The position numbers and the translations under genes are program-made. 64,000 bases of DNA, from the NCBI RefSeq assembly GCF_012489685.1, contig NC_080044.1, positions 50,344,964-50,408,963 on the forward strand, given 5' to 3'. Shown in pieces: positions 34,287 through 46,218 of this stretch (within the stretch, counting starts at the first letter, position 1; every line of letters begins with the position of its first letter). This DNA comes from Lotus japonicus (Eukaryota > Streptophyta > Magnoliopsida > Fabales > Fabaceae). The notes below the pieces were generated by a model. That model worked only from the letters and a program-made list of their open reading frames with translations. It searched no databases and was not told the origin of the DNA.

Positions 34287-34305
34287 ATCCCCGACAACGG
34301 CGCCA
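34287..34305 (-). promoter_or_regulatory. PBS for tRNA-Asp (element A)
   Basis: On the minus strand TGGCGCCGTTGTCGGGGAT follows the 5' LTR after a 6-nt spacer. It differs by one base from the complement of the plant tRNA-Asp 3' end. Confidence 0.9.
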
Positions 34306-34311
34306 AAAACT

Positions 34312-35704
34312 TGTTGGTCAATTCGCAAGTGTACGAATACCTCCGGGTTTTAAAATATCGAACCACAAGGATTGTGAGTGAGAATTGTTGATTTAAGCCT
34401 AAAGTTTGCAAGTTTCTAAAGCAATAAAATTCAGAAATTGGTTTTGGTTGTTTGTGACAAAAGTTTTGCAAAAGAGCAATGTTGATAATGTTGTAAATAA
34501 CAATTGATAGAAAATTGCCTTGGGTTGTTGATCATCTAATCCACTTTAGTCCACCTATCCTATGCATGTGACACCTTGATTTATCTCTTGTTGCTATAGC
34601 CTATGTACTTACTAGTTGATTCCTCACAAAAGTAATTCTCTCAAACTGAAAGTTAAGCCCAATTCCTTGTGTACTTAAACATTCATAAGAGGTTTATAAG
34701 CATGTATATTCAGGCCAACAAAACCCTCCCCTCACTCTATGCCTAGAAGCAAGTATAGAAGGATCTATTTCAATTCATGTCCCTAAATCATAACAAACTT
34801 CCATTTGATTATAATCTAGCCTATAGCAAAGGTGCACCAAAGCTAAACATGCATAAAGGAATTGAAAAACAAGATTAAATCAAGAACTCATGCATAAAGA
34901 TAGGATTTAACAAACTAAAACTTCATAGAATCTCTTAACCCAAAGCAAAAAAGGAAACTAGCCACTCATGGCTAGTGAATTCATGCAGAAAATGTAATGA
35001 AAACCTGAGAAAAATACAAGTTGGAAGCCTTCCTACAGCCCCAAAATTCTCCTCAGCTCTCAAACTTGATCCAAAATGAGTAAAATGTCTAAGTCTCTCA
35101 AAGAAATTGGCCCAAGCCTTATTTATAGGCATAAAATACGAGTCTGGGCGCTCAGGCGCCAATTCAGAGCGCCTGAGCGCCAATTGCATGCGCAAACATG
35201 CTCTCTGGAGCTAATTGGCGCCTAGGCGCCAATTCCCAGCGCCTGGGCGCCAATTCCTTGACCCTCAGGAAAATGCACTAGCGCCTAGGCGCCAATTCCC
35301 AGAGCCTAGGCGCTCAAGCCTCGCCGGAATGAACTTTTCAGCTTCTTGTAACTCCTCTTCAGCCCTCTTTAAGTCGTCCTTCAATTCCATGCTTCTTGGC
35401 CTTCTATTACCTTCAGTTTCTGCTCTCCAAACCTAACCAACAAGTCAAGGAAGAATCTAGAAGCTCAAAGAGCTCATTAGCACAAGAGGTCCTTCATTTA
35501 ACACAACAAAACCATGCAAGTCCTAAACTTACTTAAAATGCAAGAAAAGTCCCTATAAAACTACAAAAATTACCAAAACAAAGTAAAGACTCAAAGAAAG
35601 ATAAAAATGCATGAGAATGCATGAAACACTACATGAGACTCAACAAAAAGACTCAAAACAAACAAAGAAATGACCCTAAAAACACTACTAAAATAGGGTC
35701 ATCA
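34312..35704 (-). mobile_element. Element A 5' LTR
   Basis: 1393 bp, nearly identical to 22870-24261 with only scattered differences, so the insertion is relatively recent. The palindrome array is at 35145-35313. The minus-strand TATA box, read as TATTTATA on the plus strand, lies at about 35119-35126. Confidence 0.92.
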
Positions 35705-35709
35705 ACAAC

Positions 35710-36180
35710 ACTTAGAAGATCAAAGTCTCTCCCTCTGTTTCCCAAACATACAATCACTCCCCAAAAGAAAGCACAAAGTATCCACTTAAAAACATTTTGA
35801 AAACCAGCATCATGTGAGTGAGCAAAACTTGGGAACATGTCATTTGAGTAAAGGGCATAAAGACCAAGGTATGAAAGACTCTAAATGACAATGCATGATA
35901 AAAAAGGATAAACAAAATCTATAAAAGAAAAATATGCTAAAAATGCATGGACTAAAACTCAGAGTAAGAAAAGAACCTCCTTTCAAGTGACTGAGTGCCT
36001 CCAAGTGTTCTCCCCTTTTATTTCCTGAAACATTAAACCAAAGACAAAACGTAAAACTGAAAAAAAAAACATGGGTTGTCTCCCATTCAGCCCTAAGTTA
36101 TAGTCTTAGGTAGACTATACTTCAAACTTGTAACTCCAACCAAAAATCACAAACAATCCCCGGCAACGGCGCCAAAAACT
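35710..36180 (-). other. Element B interior, right part with PBS
   Basis: Non-coding leader of B. The PBS for tRNA-Asp (minus TGGCGCCGTTGCCGGGGAT, perfect) is at 36156-36174, 6 nt from the LTR. The remainder corresponds to 56650-57170 of element H. Confidence 0.85.
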
Positions 36181-37419
36181 TGTTGGTAAATCCGCAAGTG
36201 TACGAATCCACCCGGTTTTAAATATCGAACCACAGGGATTATGAGTGACTAAATTCGGTTTAAGCCTTGAGTTCAAAGGTTTGTTTTATTGAAATAAAGA
36301 TACGTCGAAGTAGAAAAGATAAAATAAACAAAAACTCATAAAAGAACATGCTTTGGGTTCTTGCTCAACTAGTCAATTCAAGCACATCATTCTAAGCACA
36401 TGTTGTCATGGATCTCTCCTTGATGCTATAGCCTAGTTACTCACTTATAGATTCCTCACATAAGAAATTCTCCCATACTAAAAGCTAAGCCCAATTCCTT
36501 GTGTACTTAGTCATTTATATGAGGTTTTAGATCATATAATTTCAGGCCAACAAACCCCAACCCTTCCTCTATTCCTAGTAGCCAAGATAGAAGGGGTAAT
36601 CCCAAATCGGTTCCCTAATCTATAACAAACTTCCGTTAGGATTATAGAAAAGCATAAAGCAAGCATGCATACAAGCTTAGATTGATATTCAGAAAATGGG
36701 ATTCAATGAAAGAAGAAGATCATGTGGGAAAGAACTTAAGATTATAACTTAAACATGAAAAGTCTTACATAAAAACCAAAGCATAAGAAGAGAGATTAGC
36801 CAAGCTGGCTAAGAACCTGAATTACAAGCTTGGAAGCCTTCTCTCACTCTCCTAGGTGTTCCTCTCCTTCTAAACTTATGTAAAAATGGAATGGGTATCA
36901 AGGATTACAAAAGAAAACCACTAAAATCCTATTTATAGGAAAAATAGTCGAGTTGGGGCGCTTGAGCGCTCCCTAAACAGAAGCTGGCACGAAGCTACTG
37001 GAAGGCTGGCGCTGGAGCGCCCATGCCTGGCGCTCGAGCGTCAGACACACGTTCTGATGGTCTTTTTGGCTTCTTGTAACACCCATTTGAATGTTTCCAT
37101 CAATTCTTCAAGCTTTTTGGCCTTCCCTCTTCATGAGTTACCGGCTGAAGCTCTTAAGGACCAAGACAAGGAAAAATATCAAGAAATTCAAAGGGCTTTT
37201 AAGCACAATAGTCCTCACAATTCCATGGAAAACAAATGCAAGTCCTAAAATCTATAAAAATACAAGAATATAAAACTATATAATTACTAAAACCCAACAA
37301 AAACTCAAATAAAGATAAAAATGCATGAGAATGCATGAAACACTACATGAGACAAAGAAAAAAAGACTCAAAACCTACAAAGAAATGACCCTTAAAACAC
37401 TACTAAATCCGGGTCATCA
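36181..37419 (-). mobile_element. Element B 5' LTR
   Basis: 1239 bp, homologous to 20635-21884. Minus-strand TATAAATA lies at 36930-36937, with palindromes upstream at 36957-37040. Confidence 0.9.
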
Positions 37420-37424
37420 ACAAG

Positions 37425-37596
37425 CATTCAAGCATTCATTCCAAACTTCTCAACAAAGCATTCAAAGCTCAAGCAGAAATCTCTAAGAGTCAAACACAAG
37501 CTTTTATTTCTGCAAGTGAAAGAGAGAACCTCATACCTTAAAAGAGTCAAATCTCTTTATTGTGTTCTCACTTAGTTTCAGAACTCTTAAGTGATC
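37425..37596 (+). mobile_element. Element C 3' LTR, part 2
   Basis: Continues the C LTR after element B and matches 10550-10721. It is then cut by element F, which starts at TGATGACCC (37597). Confidence 0.9.
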
Positions 37597-37748
37597 TGAT
37601 GACCCTATTTTAGTAGTGTTTTTAGGGTCATTTCTTTATTTGTTTTGAGTATTTTTGTTGAGTCTCATGTAGTGTTTCATGCATTCTCATGTATTTTTAT
37701 CTTTCTTTGAGTCTTTATTTTGTTTTGGTAATTTTGTAGTTTTATAGG

Positions 37749-40462
37749 TGTAACGCCCCGATTTCTCGAGTGTTACACAGTAACTAATTAACCAATTTTC
37801 GTAAAGAGTTTTCGTCGATTCACTTATTAATCTTCAATTAATGACAAACCTTTCATTTTACGAAAACTCTTGAAACATAACCTTTCCAAAAACACGCGGA
37901 AGTAACCAACATCGTAAAACTTTTTAAATAACCAACTGTAAAGAGTACGAATCAAAGGCCTGAATGAAAATAAAGATTACATCAAAACTTGTTCATTCGA
38001 ATTTAAGCAATAAAATTGTTCGATACCAACACTTCGGAAACTCTCAACCCCAACAGAAAACAAAAGACTCTCAACCCAAACCCTATTCCTTAGCCTCTTC
38101 CTCTTCCTCTGAAGTGTAGTCGTCCTCCGGTATTGGCACGTCACGTAGCATCAACTCCCAAGAATGAGTCATCGCCATTATCTTCACGACCATCTACCCC
38201 CCCCAAATAAACACATAGCAAACAAGCAGGGTCAGGTCCAACAAAAAGAATGATAATGACAAAATCAACAACAACATATATAATATAAGTACATTATATG
38301 TCTTTTATGGGAAATAGTCAGTTACTAACGGAATCTCACTTCACACAACCCACCAAAACTTCCATGGCCATCTTCGTGCTTCCGCAGAGGCACGGTTATC
38401 ACGGTGACCGCAGTCAACCAAATCACGTGGAGCCGCAATGATCCACAAAAGTTCACGGTGACCGCAGTCAACCAAATCACGTGAAGCCACACCGGCCCAC
38501 AAGGTTCACGGGAGACCGCAGTCAACCCAAATAACTCCCTCGCGTGCAAGGTACCATCGTTCTCATGGTCCATAGTCTCACTAGACCTATGACCGTTTTA
38601 TCACATTTACTTGCAAGCGAGTTATAAATTCATTCTCTTGGTGTTTAAGGCTCTAATGTCAATCCTAGAGTCTTATGAGTTAATATCGTATCAGATTACA
38701 ACGTCAAGAAATAACAGTCACACTAGGAGGAATTACAACTGGGTGAGCGACCTCCTAAACAAGTCACAACTAAACTTCATGCAATGCATAGAAATAATCA
38801 GGGCCTCCCAAATTCACAAATTATTTACAAATTCCAGAGGCTCAGTTTACAGATATCATCATATAAAAATCTCACAAAGGTCCCTAATCACATGTTACTA
38901 ACATTTCCAACAATTTCTCAAATTTAGTGTTTTTGGACAACAGGTGCAGCGTGTACTAAAACTGGTCTACAGACCGCAATACTTAGCCACAAAATTCACA
39001 TGATCCATGACTGGAAAGATAATTCGAAACTCTACACTTTTATAGTTTATCACTTTTCCATTTGAGATCCAGAATTAGGTGATATTAGGCCTTAAAGCTT
39101 GCTGTCCGGTACAGGAAGAACAGCAGGTGCAACAGTCACTAAGATCGACCTCCAGACCTCATTACTTGACCAAAAATTATGTTCTTTATATGCATAGAAA
39201 GCCAATTCGAAAATCTACAATTTTCCAGTTTATCCCTTTTTCATTTGAGACCCCGAATTAGGTGTAATTAAGCTCCAAAACTCGCTGTCCAGTACAGGAA
39301 ACTGGCAGAGATACTTTTGCCTTCAAATTAATTTTTCAACCATTCAAGTCCCAGAGTTTTAAACCATATTCCAGCAGCAAGAACCACATATCATATATCA
39401 TATATCATGCTTAAATTTCCAGAACCAAGATAACCATCAATTCTAGCACAAAAGGCAGATCTAAGCATATAAATCTTCAATCATTTTAATCAAGCAAAGT
39501 CATAGAAGAAACGGTAGTTGTAGTGATGATTAATGGAGAATCATGGCATCAACATTTCATCTCAAATCAGAAGCAAAACATCAAGATCTCAAGGCAGAAA
39601 AAAACAGCAAGCATCATGAACACAAAACTCTTGCAAAAGCAATCATGTTCATGGCTTTTCTCATAGTAAAACATGCCAAATACCCTAGGCAATCTACCCA
39701 ATCCTAGGACCAGCCCTTACCTTTGTCCTTAGGCTTGAAGAAAAGATGAAATTGAAGAGCAAGGTTCTGGTTTCTCTCCTCTTCTCCCACGCGTGACCTT
39801 CCTCTCTCCCTCTCGCTCGCGAACTCCTTCTCCCTCTTGTGCGAACACGTCGACGGTGGTGGGGCTTGGGACGGTGACGGCTAGGGTGCAAGGGGAAAGT
39901 TTCTCTCACTCTTTCTCCTCTGTTTTACGTGTTTCAGAAGTGCACCAGGTTTCTTTCTTCAGAATAGTGTGAAAAGAAACCCCTTTCCCCCCCAAAACCC
40001 TACATAGCCCGCGTCCCCTCTCTCCCTCTCTTGGGCTAGGGTTTGTTTTCCTTCAAGCCCGACTCAAGTCAAAACCCTTGACCCCATCACTTAAAAACTT
40101 ACTCAGGTCTGAAACTAATCAAAACCCTCAGCCCTTTTTAGTAATATCACGATCAAACTCGGAATTGAAAGGAAACAAATCAATTAAATCCGCTGGTACT
40201 GTACAGCCAGGACCATCGTCACTAAACCGATGATATCTCGAGCTACAGAGGTCGGAATGACCTGATTCTACTTTGAGAATTTTCTAGACTTAAAGGGCTA
40301 CAACTCTCATGATGGAAGTTTTCCCAAATGATGTCGTTAAGACCCTCTAAAAAGTCACACAAGTTGACAGTTCTAATCTGCCAGTTATCAAACATAGCCA
40401 AAAACTTCAATTTTATTCAAACTTCCATAAAATTTGTTCCAAGTTGAACTTAGGGCCTTACA
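37749..40462 (-). mobile_element. Element E 3' LTR
   Basis: Plus-strand ends TGTAACGCC and GGGCCTTACA. Within it, three copies of a 54-bp unit (CACGGTGACCGCAGTCAACC core) lie at 38399-38528, and a diverged tandem duplication of about 180 bp at 38940-39300. Confidence 0.92.
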
Positions 40463-40499
40463 ATACCACCCCCCTTAAAATAGTTTCGCCCTCGAAACT
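40463..40499 (-). promoter_or_regulatory. Element E PPT and adjacent stem-loop
   Basis: The minus-strand PPT (TTTTAAGGGGGGTGGTATT) abuts the 3' LTR. Between it and the pol stop lies AGTTTCG-CCCT-CGAAACT (40482-40499), a perfect 7-bp stem. Confidence 0.85.
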
Positions 40500-42712
40500 T
40501 AAGGGTTTACAAATAAATCGGGGTGTGACTCCCGCATCTTATCCTCTAACTCCCAGGTCGCGTCACCAGTCTCTTGGTTCCACACGACCTTCACTAAAGG
40601 CACCTCCTTGTTTCTTAAGCGCTTTATGCTTCGGTCGACGATCTTGATGGGTAGCACCTCCATTGTCAGATCATCTCTCAGCTGTATGTCGTCTGGCGTA
40701 ATCACATGCGAATCATCTGCCATGTACTTCCGCAACTGCGACACATGAAGAACGTCATGGATGTTGGATAGAAACGGTGGTAGGGCGATCCTGTACGCCA
40801 CCGGTCCAACTCGCTCCGTGATTTGGTACGGCCCAATAAACTTCGGAGTAAGCTTCTTGGACTTGATTGCCCTTCCGACACCTGTCATCGGGGTAACCCG
40901 CAAGAAGACATGGTCTCCGGCCTGAAATTCCAACTCCTTCCATCGGTTGTCGGCGTAACTCTTTTGGCGACTCTGCGCGGTTCTCATCTTTTCCTGAATT
41001 CTCCTGACTTCCTCGGTGGTCTGTTGCACCAATTCCGGGCCAATCACCAAATTTTCCCCATCTTGAGGCCAGCATAAGGGCGTACGACACCTCCGACCGT
41101 ACAAAGCTTCGTAAGGTGCCATGCCGATGCTCGCATGGAAACTATTGTTGTAAGTGAATTCGATCAATGGCAGCATCTCATCCCAACTGCCCTTGTGATC
41201 CAACACACAGGCCCGTAGCAAATCTTCCAGCGACTGGATTGTCCTCTCTGTCTGCCCATCTGTTTGCGGATGATAGGCAGAGCTCAATCTCAACTTAGTT
41301 CTGAGGGCCTGCTGCAAGGCTACCCAAAAGTGAGAGGTAAACCTCGGATCTCTGTCTGACACGATGCTGGTCGGTACACCATGTAGACGCACAACCTCAG
41401 CCACATAAATCTCCGCCAATTTCTCCACCTTGTACTTCAGGTTGATCGGGATAAAATGAGCGGTCTTTGTCAAACGATCAACAACAACCCAAATTGCATC
41501 GAACTTCCTCCGAGTTAAAGGTAAAGCCGTCACGAAGTCCATAGAAATACTGTCCCACTTCCACTCTGGGACATCTAGTGGTTGCAGCTTCCCTGCGGGC
41601 TTCTGATGCTCTACATTCGCTTTCTGACATGTCAAGCAAGTAGAAACATACTCAGCCACTTGTTTCTTCATCCCAGGCCACCAGAAGTGAAGTTTCAAGT
41701 CCTGATACATCTTGTTCATTCCGGGATGGATACTCAGTCTACTCTTGTGTCCTTCATCCAGGATCAATCTTCTCATCTCTGCATCGTTAGGCACACATAT
41801 CCGTCCCTTGCATCGCAGAATATTGTCGTTCCCAATAGAGAACTCTGGTGCCTTTCCCTGAGCCACACGGTCTCGCCACTCAGCTATCCCTTCATCAGTC
41901 TCTTGTCTAGACTTGATCTCTTCCAAAAGTCCACTTGACACCGTCACCATTCCGAAACTCAGTCTTCCTGGTGCGAGCTTAACGTCCAAGCTCAGATCTC
42001 GGAAAGCCTCCAACAGTTCTAACTCCTTGACCATCATTGAGGACACATGTATAGCCTTCCGGCTGAGAGCGTCGGCTACGACATTGCTTTTCCCCGGATG
42101 GTACTGTAGAGTGAACTCATAGTCCTGCAGGAATTCCATCCACCTCCGCTGCCTCATGTTCAGATCCTTCTGATCAAATAAGTACTTTAAACTCTTATGA
42201 TTGCTGTAGATCGTGAACGTACTGCCATAGAGATAGTGTCTCCAAATCTTGAGAGCATAAACTATGGCAGCCAACTCCAAGTCATGTGTGGGGTAGTTCT
42301 TCTCATGAGTCTTCAACTGCCTTGAAGCATAGGCAATTGCTTTCTTATCTTGCATCATTACACAACCCAACCCATTGTGTGACGCATCACAGTACACGTC
42401 ATAAGGTTCTCCTTCCTTAGGTAAAGCTAGTATGGGTGCGGTGGTCAGCCGCTTCTTCAACTCCTGGAAACTAGCCTCACACTTCTCCGTCCACGCAAAC
42501 GGTTGATTCTTCTTTGTCAACTGGGTCAACGGCGAAGTCAACTTTGCGTAATCTTTGACGAATCGCCTATAGTAGCCTGCAAGCCCGACAAAACTTCTGA
42601 TGTCGCTTGCTGTCTTTGGTTGCTCCCATGACAGAATCGTCTCGATCTTGCTAGGGTCAACAGCCACACCCTGACTTGATATGACATGCCCCAAAAATTT
42701 CACCTCCTCCAT
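40499..42712 (-). pseudogene. pol: Element E pol: RT end, RNase H, integrase, chromo-like tail
   Basis: A 737-codon open stretch follows the stop at the end of the preceding RT segment. It starts in the RT thumb ([11 protein letters not shown]). In RNase H, Asp109 (YCDAS), Glu146 (LELAA) and Asp214 (ADALSR) are present, but residue 171 is Asn in SNHKSLKY where active enzymes have Asp. Integrase has the zinc-binding His322, His329, Cys359, Cys362 and the catalytic Asp392, Asp453, Glu489. [11 protein letters not shown] module and a tail with VPLVKVVWN and [11 protein letters not shown] are typical of Tekay/Del chromoviruses, where this tail is thought to guide insertion through chromatin. Except for the RNase H change this part is complete. 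Confidence 0.92.
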
Positions 42713-43258
42713 CTAGAACTCACACTTTGAGCCGTTAGCATATAGCTGTTTCTCTCCCAACACGCCCAACACCTGGCGTAGATGCTCCTCATGTTCCTCT
42801 CTACTCTTCCAGTAGATTAGGATGTCATCGATGAATACCACCACGAACTTGTCCAGGAATGGTCTGAACACTCTGTTCATGTAGTCCATAAACACTGCGT
42901 GTGCATTAGTAACCCCAGACGGAATCACAAGATATTCATAATGCCCGTATCGAGTCCTGAATGCGGTCTTCTGGATGTCAGATTCCTTGACTCGGATCTG
43001 ATGGTATCCTGACTTAAGATCTATCTTCGAGAAGATCACCGCTCCTCTAAGTTGATCCATTAAGTCGTCTATCCGAGGCATCGGATAACGATTCTTCACG
43101 ATCACTTTGTTGAGTTGTCGGTAGTCCACACATAGTCTGGACCTTCCATCCTTCTGCTTCACCAACAGCACTGGTGCACACAAACGCACACAGGCGTACA
43201 CCTTGGGGCGCAAAAGGGATTCCAAAGCCCACTCTTCCTTCGATTGACATTCCATCAA
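42713..43258 (-). pseudogene. pol: Element E pol: reverse transcriptase fragment
   Basis: This encodes RT fingers and palm: [30 protein letters not shown] and the catalytic FIDD box. It ends with TAG immediately after SKCEF, where family members have Trp; the downstream frame is the same, so this is one nonsense change. The start is artificial. Residues before APVLL do not resemble a Tekay polyprotein, and protease and gag are missing, so a deletion joins the leader to mid-[14 protein letters not shown] also deviates from the usual NAPA. Confidence 0.9.
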
Positions 43259-43484
43259 TCGATCTCAGAGTTCAAACATCTTAATATAATCAAACACTTA
43301 GTCTCAAGTATCACGACAATGATACTAACTACAGACAATCTCACAGCCAAGCAAACATCTTAGCAAACAAGTCTACCCAATCTCACCATGAAGCTTTGAA
43401 AACATCTTTATCAAAAACAAAAACACCAACGAGTTCGGAAACTCGTAAACCCAAAACCCTTAGTGCTCTGGTTTCTCAACCGGA

Positions 43485-43496
43485 GCTCTGATACCA
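43485..43496 (-). promoter_or_regulatory. PBS for initiator tRNA-Met (element E)
   Basis: Minus-strand TGGTATCAGAGC lies 3 nt from the 5' LTR end. The 43259-43484 stretch next to it is leader sequence without a gene. Confidence 0.95.
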
Positions 43497-43499
43497 CAA

Positions 43500-46213
43500 T
43501 GTAACGCCCCGATTTCTCGAGTGTTACACAGTAACTAATTAACCAATTTTCGTAAAGAGTTTTCGTCGATTCACTTATTAATCTTCAATTAATGACAAAC
43601 CTTTCATTTTACGAAAACTCTTGAAACATAACCTTTCCAAAAACACGCGGAAGTAACCAACATCGTAAAACTTTTTAAATAACCAACTGTAAAGAGTACG
43701 AATCAAAGGCCTGAATGAAAATAAAGATTACATCAAAACTTGTTCATTCGAATTTAAGCAATAAAATTGTTCGATACCAACACTTCGGAAACTCTCAACC
43801 CCAACAGAAAACAAAAGACTCTCAACCCAAACCCTATTCCTTAGCCTCTTCCTCTTCCTCTGAAGTGTAGTCGTCCTCCGGTATTGGCACGTCACGTAGC
43901 ATCAACTCCCAAGAATGAGTCATCGCCATTATCTTCACGACCATCTACCCCCCCCAAATAAACACATAGCAAACAAGCAGGGTCAGGTCCAACAAAAAGA
44001 ATGATAATGACAAAATCAACAACAACATATATAATATAAGTACATTATATGTCTTTTATGGGAAAGAGTCAGTTACTAACGGAATCTCACTTCACACAAC
44101 CCACCAAAACTTCCATGGCCATCTTCGTGCTTCCGCAGAGGCACGGTTATCACGGTGACCGCAGTCAACCAAATCACGTGGAGCCGCAATGATCCACAAA
44201 AGTTCACGGTGACCGCAGTCAACCAAATCACGTGAAGCCACACCGGCCCACAAGGTTCACGGGAGACCGCAGTCAACCCAAATAACTCCCTCGCGTGCAA
44301 GGTACCATCGTTCTCATGGTCCATAGTCTCACTAGACCTATGACCGTTTTATCACATTTACTTGCAAGCTAGTTATAAATTCATTCTCTTGGTGTTTAAG
44401 GCTCTAATGTCAATCCTAGAGTCTTATGAGTTAATATCGTATCAGATTACAACGTCAAGAAATAACAGTCACACTAGGAGGAATTACAGCTGGGTGAGCG
44501 ACCTCCTAAACAAGTCACAACTAAACTTCATGCAAAGCATAGAAATAATCAGGGCCTCCCAAATTCACAAATTATTTACAAATTCCAGAGGCTCAGTTTA
44601 CAGATATCATCATATAAAAATCTCACAAAGGTCCCTAATCACATGTTACTAACATTTCCAACAATTTCTCAAATTTTGTGTTTTTGGACAACAGGTGCAG
44701 CGTGTACTAAAACTGGTCTACAGACCGCAATACTTAGCCACAAAATTCACATGATACATGACTGGAAAGATAATTCGAAACTCTACACTTTTATAGTTTA
44801 TCACTTTTCCATTTGAGATCCAGAATTAGGTGATATTAGGCCTTAAAGCTTGCTGTCCGGTACAGGAAGAACAGCAGGTGCAACAGTCACTAAGATCGAC
44901 CTCCAGACCTCATTACTAGACCAAAAATTATGTTCTTTATATGCATAGAAAGCCAATTCGAAAATCTACAATTTTCCAGTTTATCCCTTTTTCATTTGAG
45001 ACCCCGAATTAGGTGTAATTAAGCTCCAAAACTCGCTGTCCAGTACAGGAAACTGGCAGAGATACTTTTGCCTTCAAATTAATTTTTCAACCATTCAAGT
45101 CCCAGAGTTTTAAACCATATTCCAGCAGCAAGAACCACATATCATATATCATATATCATGCTTAAATTTCCAGAACCAAGATAACCATCAATTCTAGCAC
45201 AAAAGGCAGATCTAAGCATATAAATCTTCAATCATTTTAATCAAGCAAAGTCATAGAAGAAACGGTAGTTGTAGTGATGATTAATGGAGAATCATGGCAT
45301 CAACATTTCATCTCAAATCAGAAGCAAAACATCAAGATCTCAAGGCAGAAAAAAACAGCAAGCATCATGAACACAAAACTCTTGCAAAAGCAATCATGTT
45401 CATGGCTTTTCTCATAGTAAAACATGGCAAATACCCTAGGCAATCTACCCAATCCTAGGACCAGCCCTTACCTTTGTCCTTAGGCTTGAAGAAAAGATGA
45501 AATTGAAGAGCAAGGTTCTGGTTTCTCTCCTCTTCTCCCACGCGTGACCTTCCTCTCTCCCTCTCGCTCGCGAACTCCTTCTCCCTCTTGTGCGAACACG
45601 TCGACGGTGGTGGGGCTTGGGACGGTGACGGCTAGGGTGCAAGGAGAAAGTTTCTCTCACTCTTTCTCCTCTGTTTTACGTGTTTCAGAAGTGCACCAGG
45701 TTTCTTTCTTCAGAATAGTGTGAAAAGAAACCCCTTTCCCCCCCAAAACCCTACATAGCCCGCGTCCCCTCTCTCCCTCTCTTGGGCTAGGGTTTGTTTT
45801 CCTTCAAGCCCGACCCAAGTCAAAACCCTTGACCCCATCACTTAAGAACTTACTCAGGTCTGAAACTAATCAAAACCCTCAGCCCTTTTTAGTAATATCA
45901 CGATCAAACTCGGAATTGAAAGGAAACAAATCAATTAAATCCGCTGGTACTGTACAGCCCGGACCATCGTCACTAAACCGATGATATCTCGAGCTACAGA
46001 GGTCGGAATGACCTGATTCCACTTCGAGAATTTTCTAGACTTAAAGGGCTACAACTCTCATGAAGGAAGTTTTCCCAAATGAAGTCGTTAAGACCCTCTA
46101 AAAATTCACACAAGTTGACAGTTCTAATCTGCCAGTTATCAAACATAGCCAAAAACTTCAATTTTATTCAAACTTCCATAAAATTTGTTCCAAGTTGAAC
46201 TTAGGGCCTTACA
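43500..46213 (-). mobile_element. Element E 5' LTR
   Basis: Same length and nearly the same sequence as 37749-40462. The 54-bp triplication is at 44151-44278 and the diverged duplication at 44692-45050. Confidence 0.93.
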
Positions 46214-46218
46214 ATAGG

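Larger units (their letters stand above)
22870..35704 (-). mobile_element. Element A: Athila-like gag-pro element
   Basis: A full minus-strand element with LTRs 22870-24261 and 34312-35704 and TSD ACAAC at 22865-22869 and 35705-35709. Order in the direction of transcription: 5' LTR, tRNA-Asp PBS, gag-pro with an appended second gag domain, a gap with palindromes, a second ORF, and the 3' LTR. There is no reverse transcriptase, RNase H or integrase. A T1 solo LTR (27936-31831) interrupts gag-pro. Removing it gives an element of about 8.9 kb. Confidence 0.9.
20635..37419 (-). mobile_element. Element B: non-coding Athila-like element holding element A
   Basis: A minus-strand LTR element with TSD ACAAG on both sides. 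Its LTRs are 20635-21884 and 36181-37419. Once the insertion of element A is removed, its interior is only about 1.45 kb (21885-22869 and 35710-36180). It has a PBS and a 3' region shared with H but no gag, protease or polymerase frame, so it must have moved with proteins supplied by other elements. Confidence 0.9.
37749..46213 (-). mobile_element. Element E: Tekay-type chromovirus, 5' deleted
   Basis: Minus-strand element with two 2714-bp LTRs (37749-40462, 43500-46213) and TSD ATAGG (37744-37748, 46214-46218), inserted in the 5' LTR of F. The LTRs have identical length and very few differences, so this is among the youngest insertions here. The interior of about 3 kb holds PBS, part of pol and PPT; gag, protease and the first part of reverse transcriptase are missing. 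Confidence 0.93.

Noticed and set aside
34287..34305. tRNA gene fragments at the tRNA-Asp and tRNA-Met matches
   Set aside because: Matches are only 12-19 nt, adjacent to LTR ends, and are primer-binding sites. No cloverleaf surrounds them.
39694..39909. 71-codon Arg-rich frame in both E LTRs (also 45445-45660)
   Set aside because: It is a GC-rich stretch in the LTR, present in both copies because the LTRs are duplicates. There is no evidence of coding.
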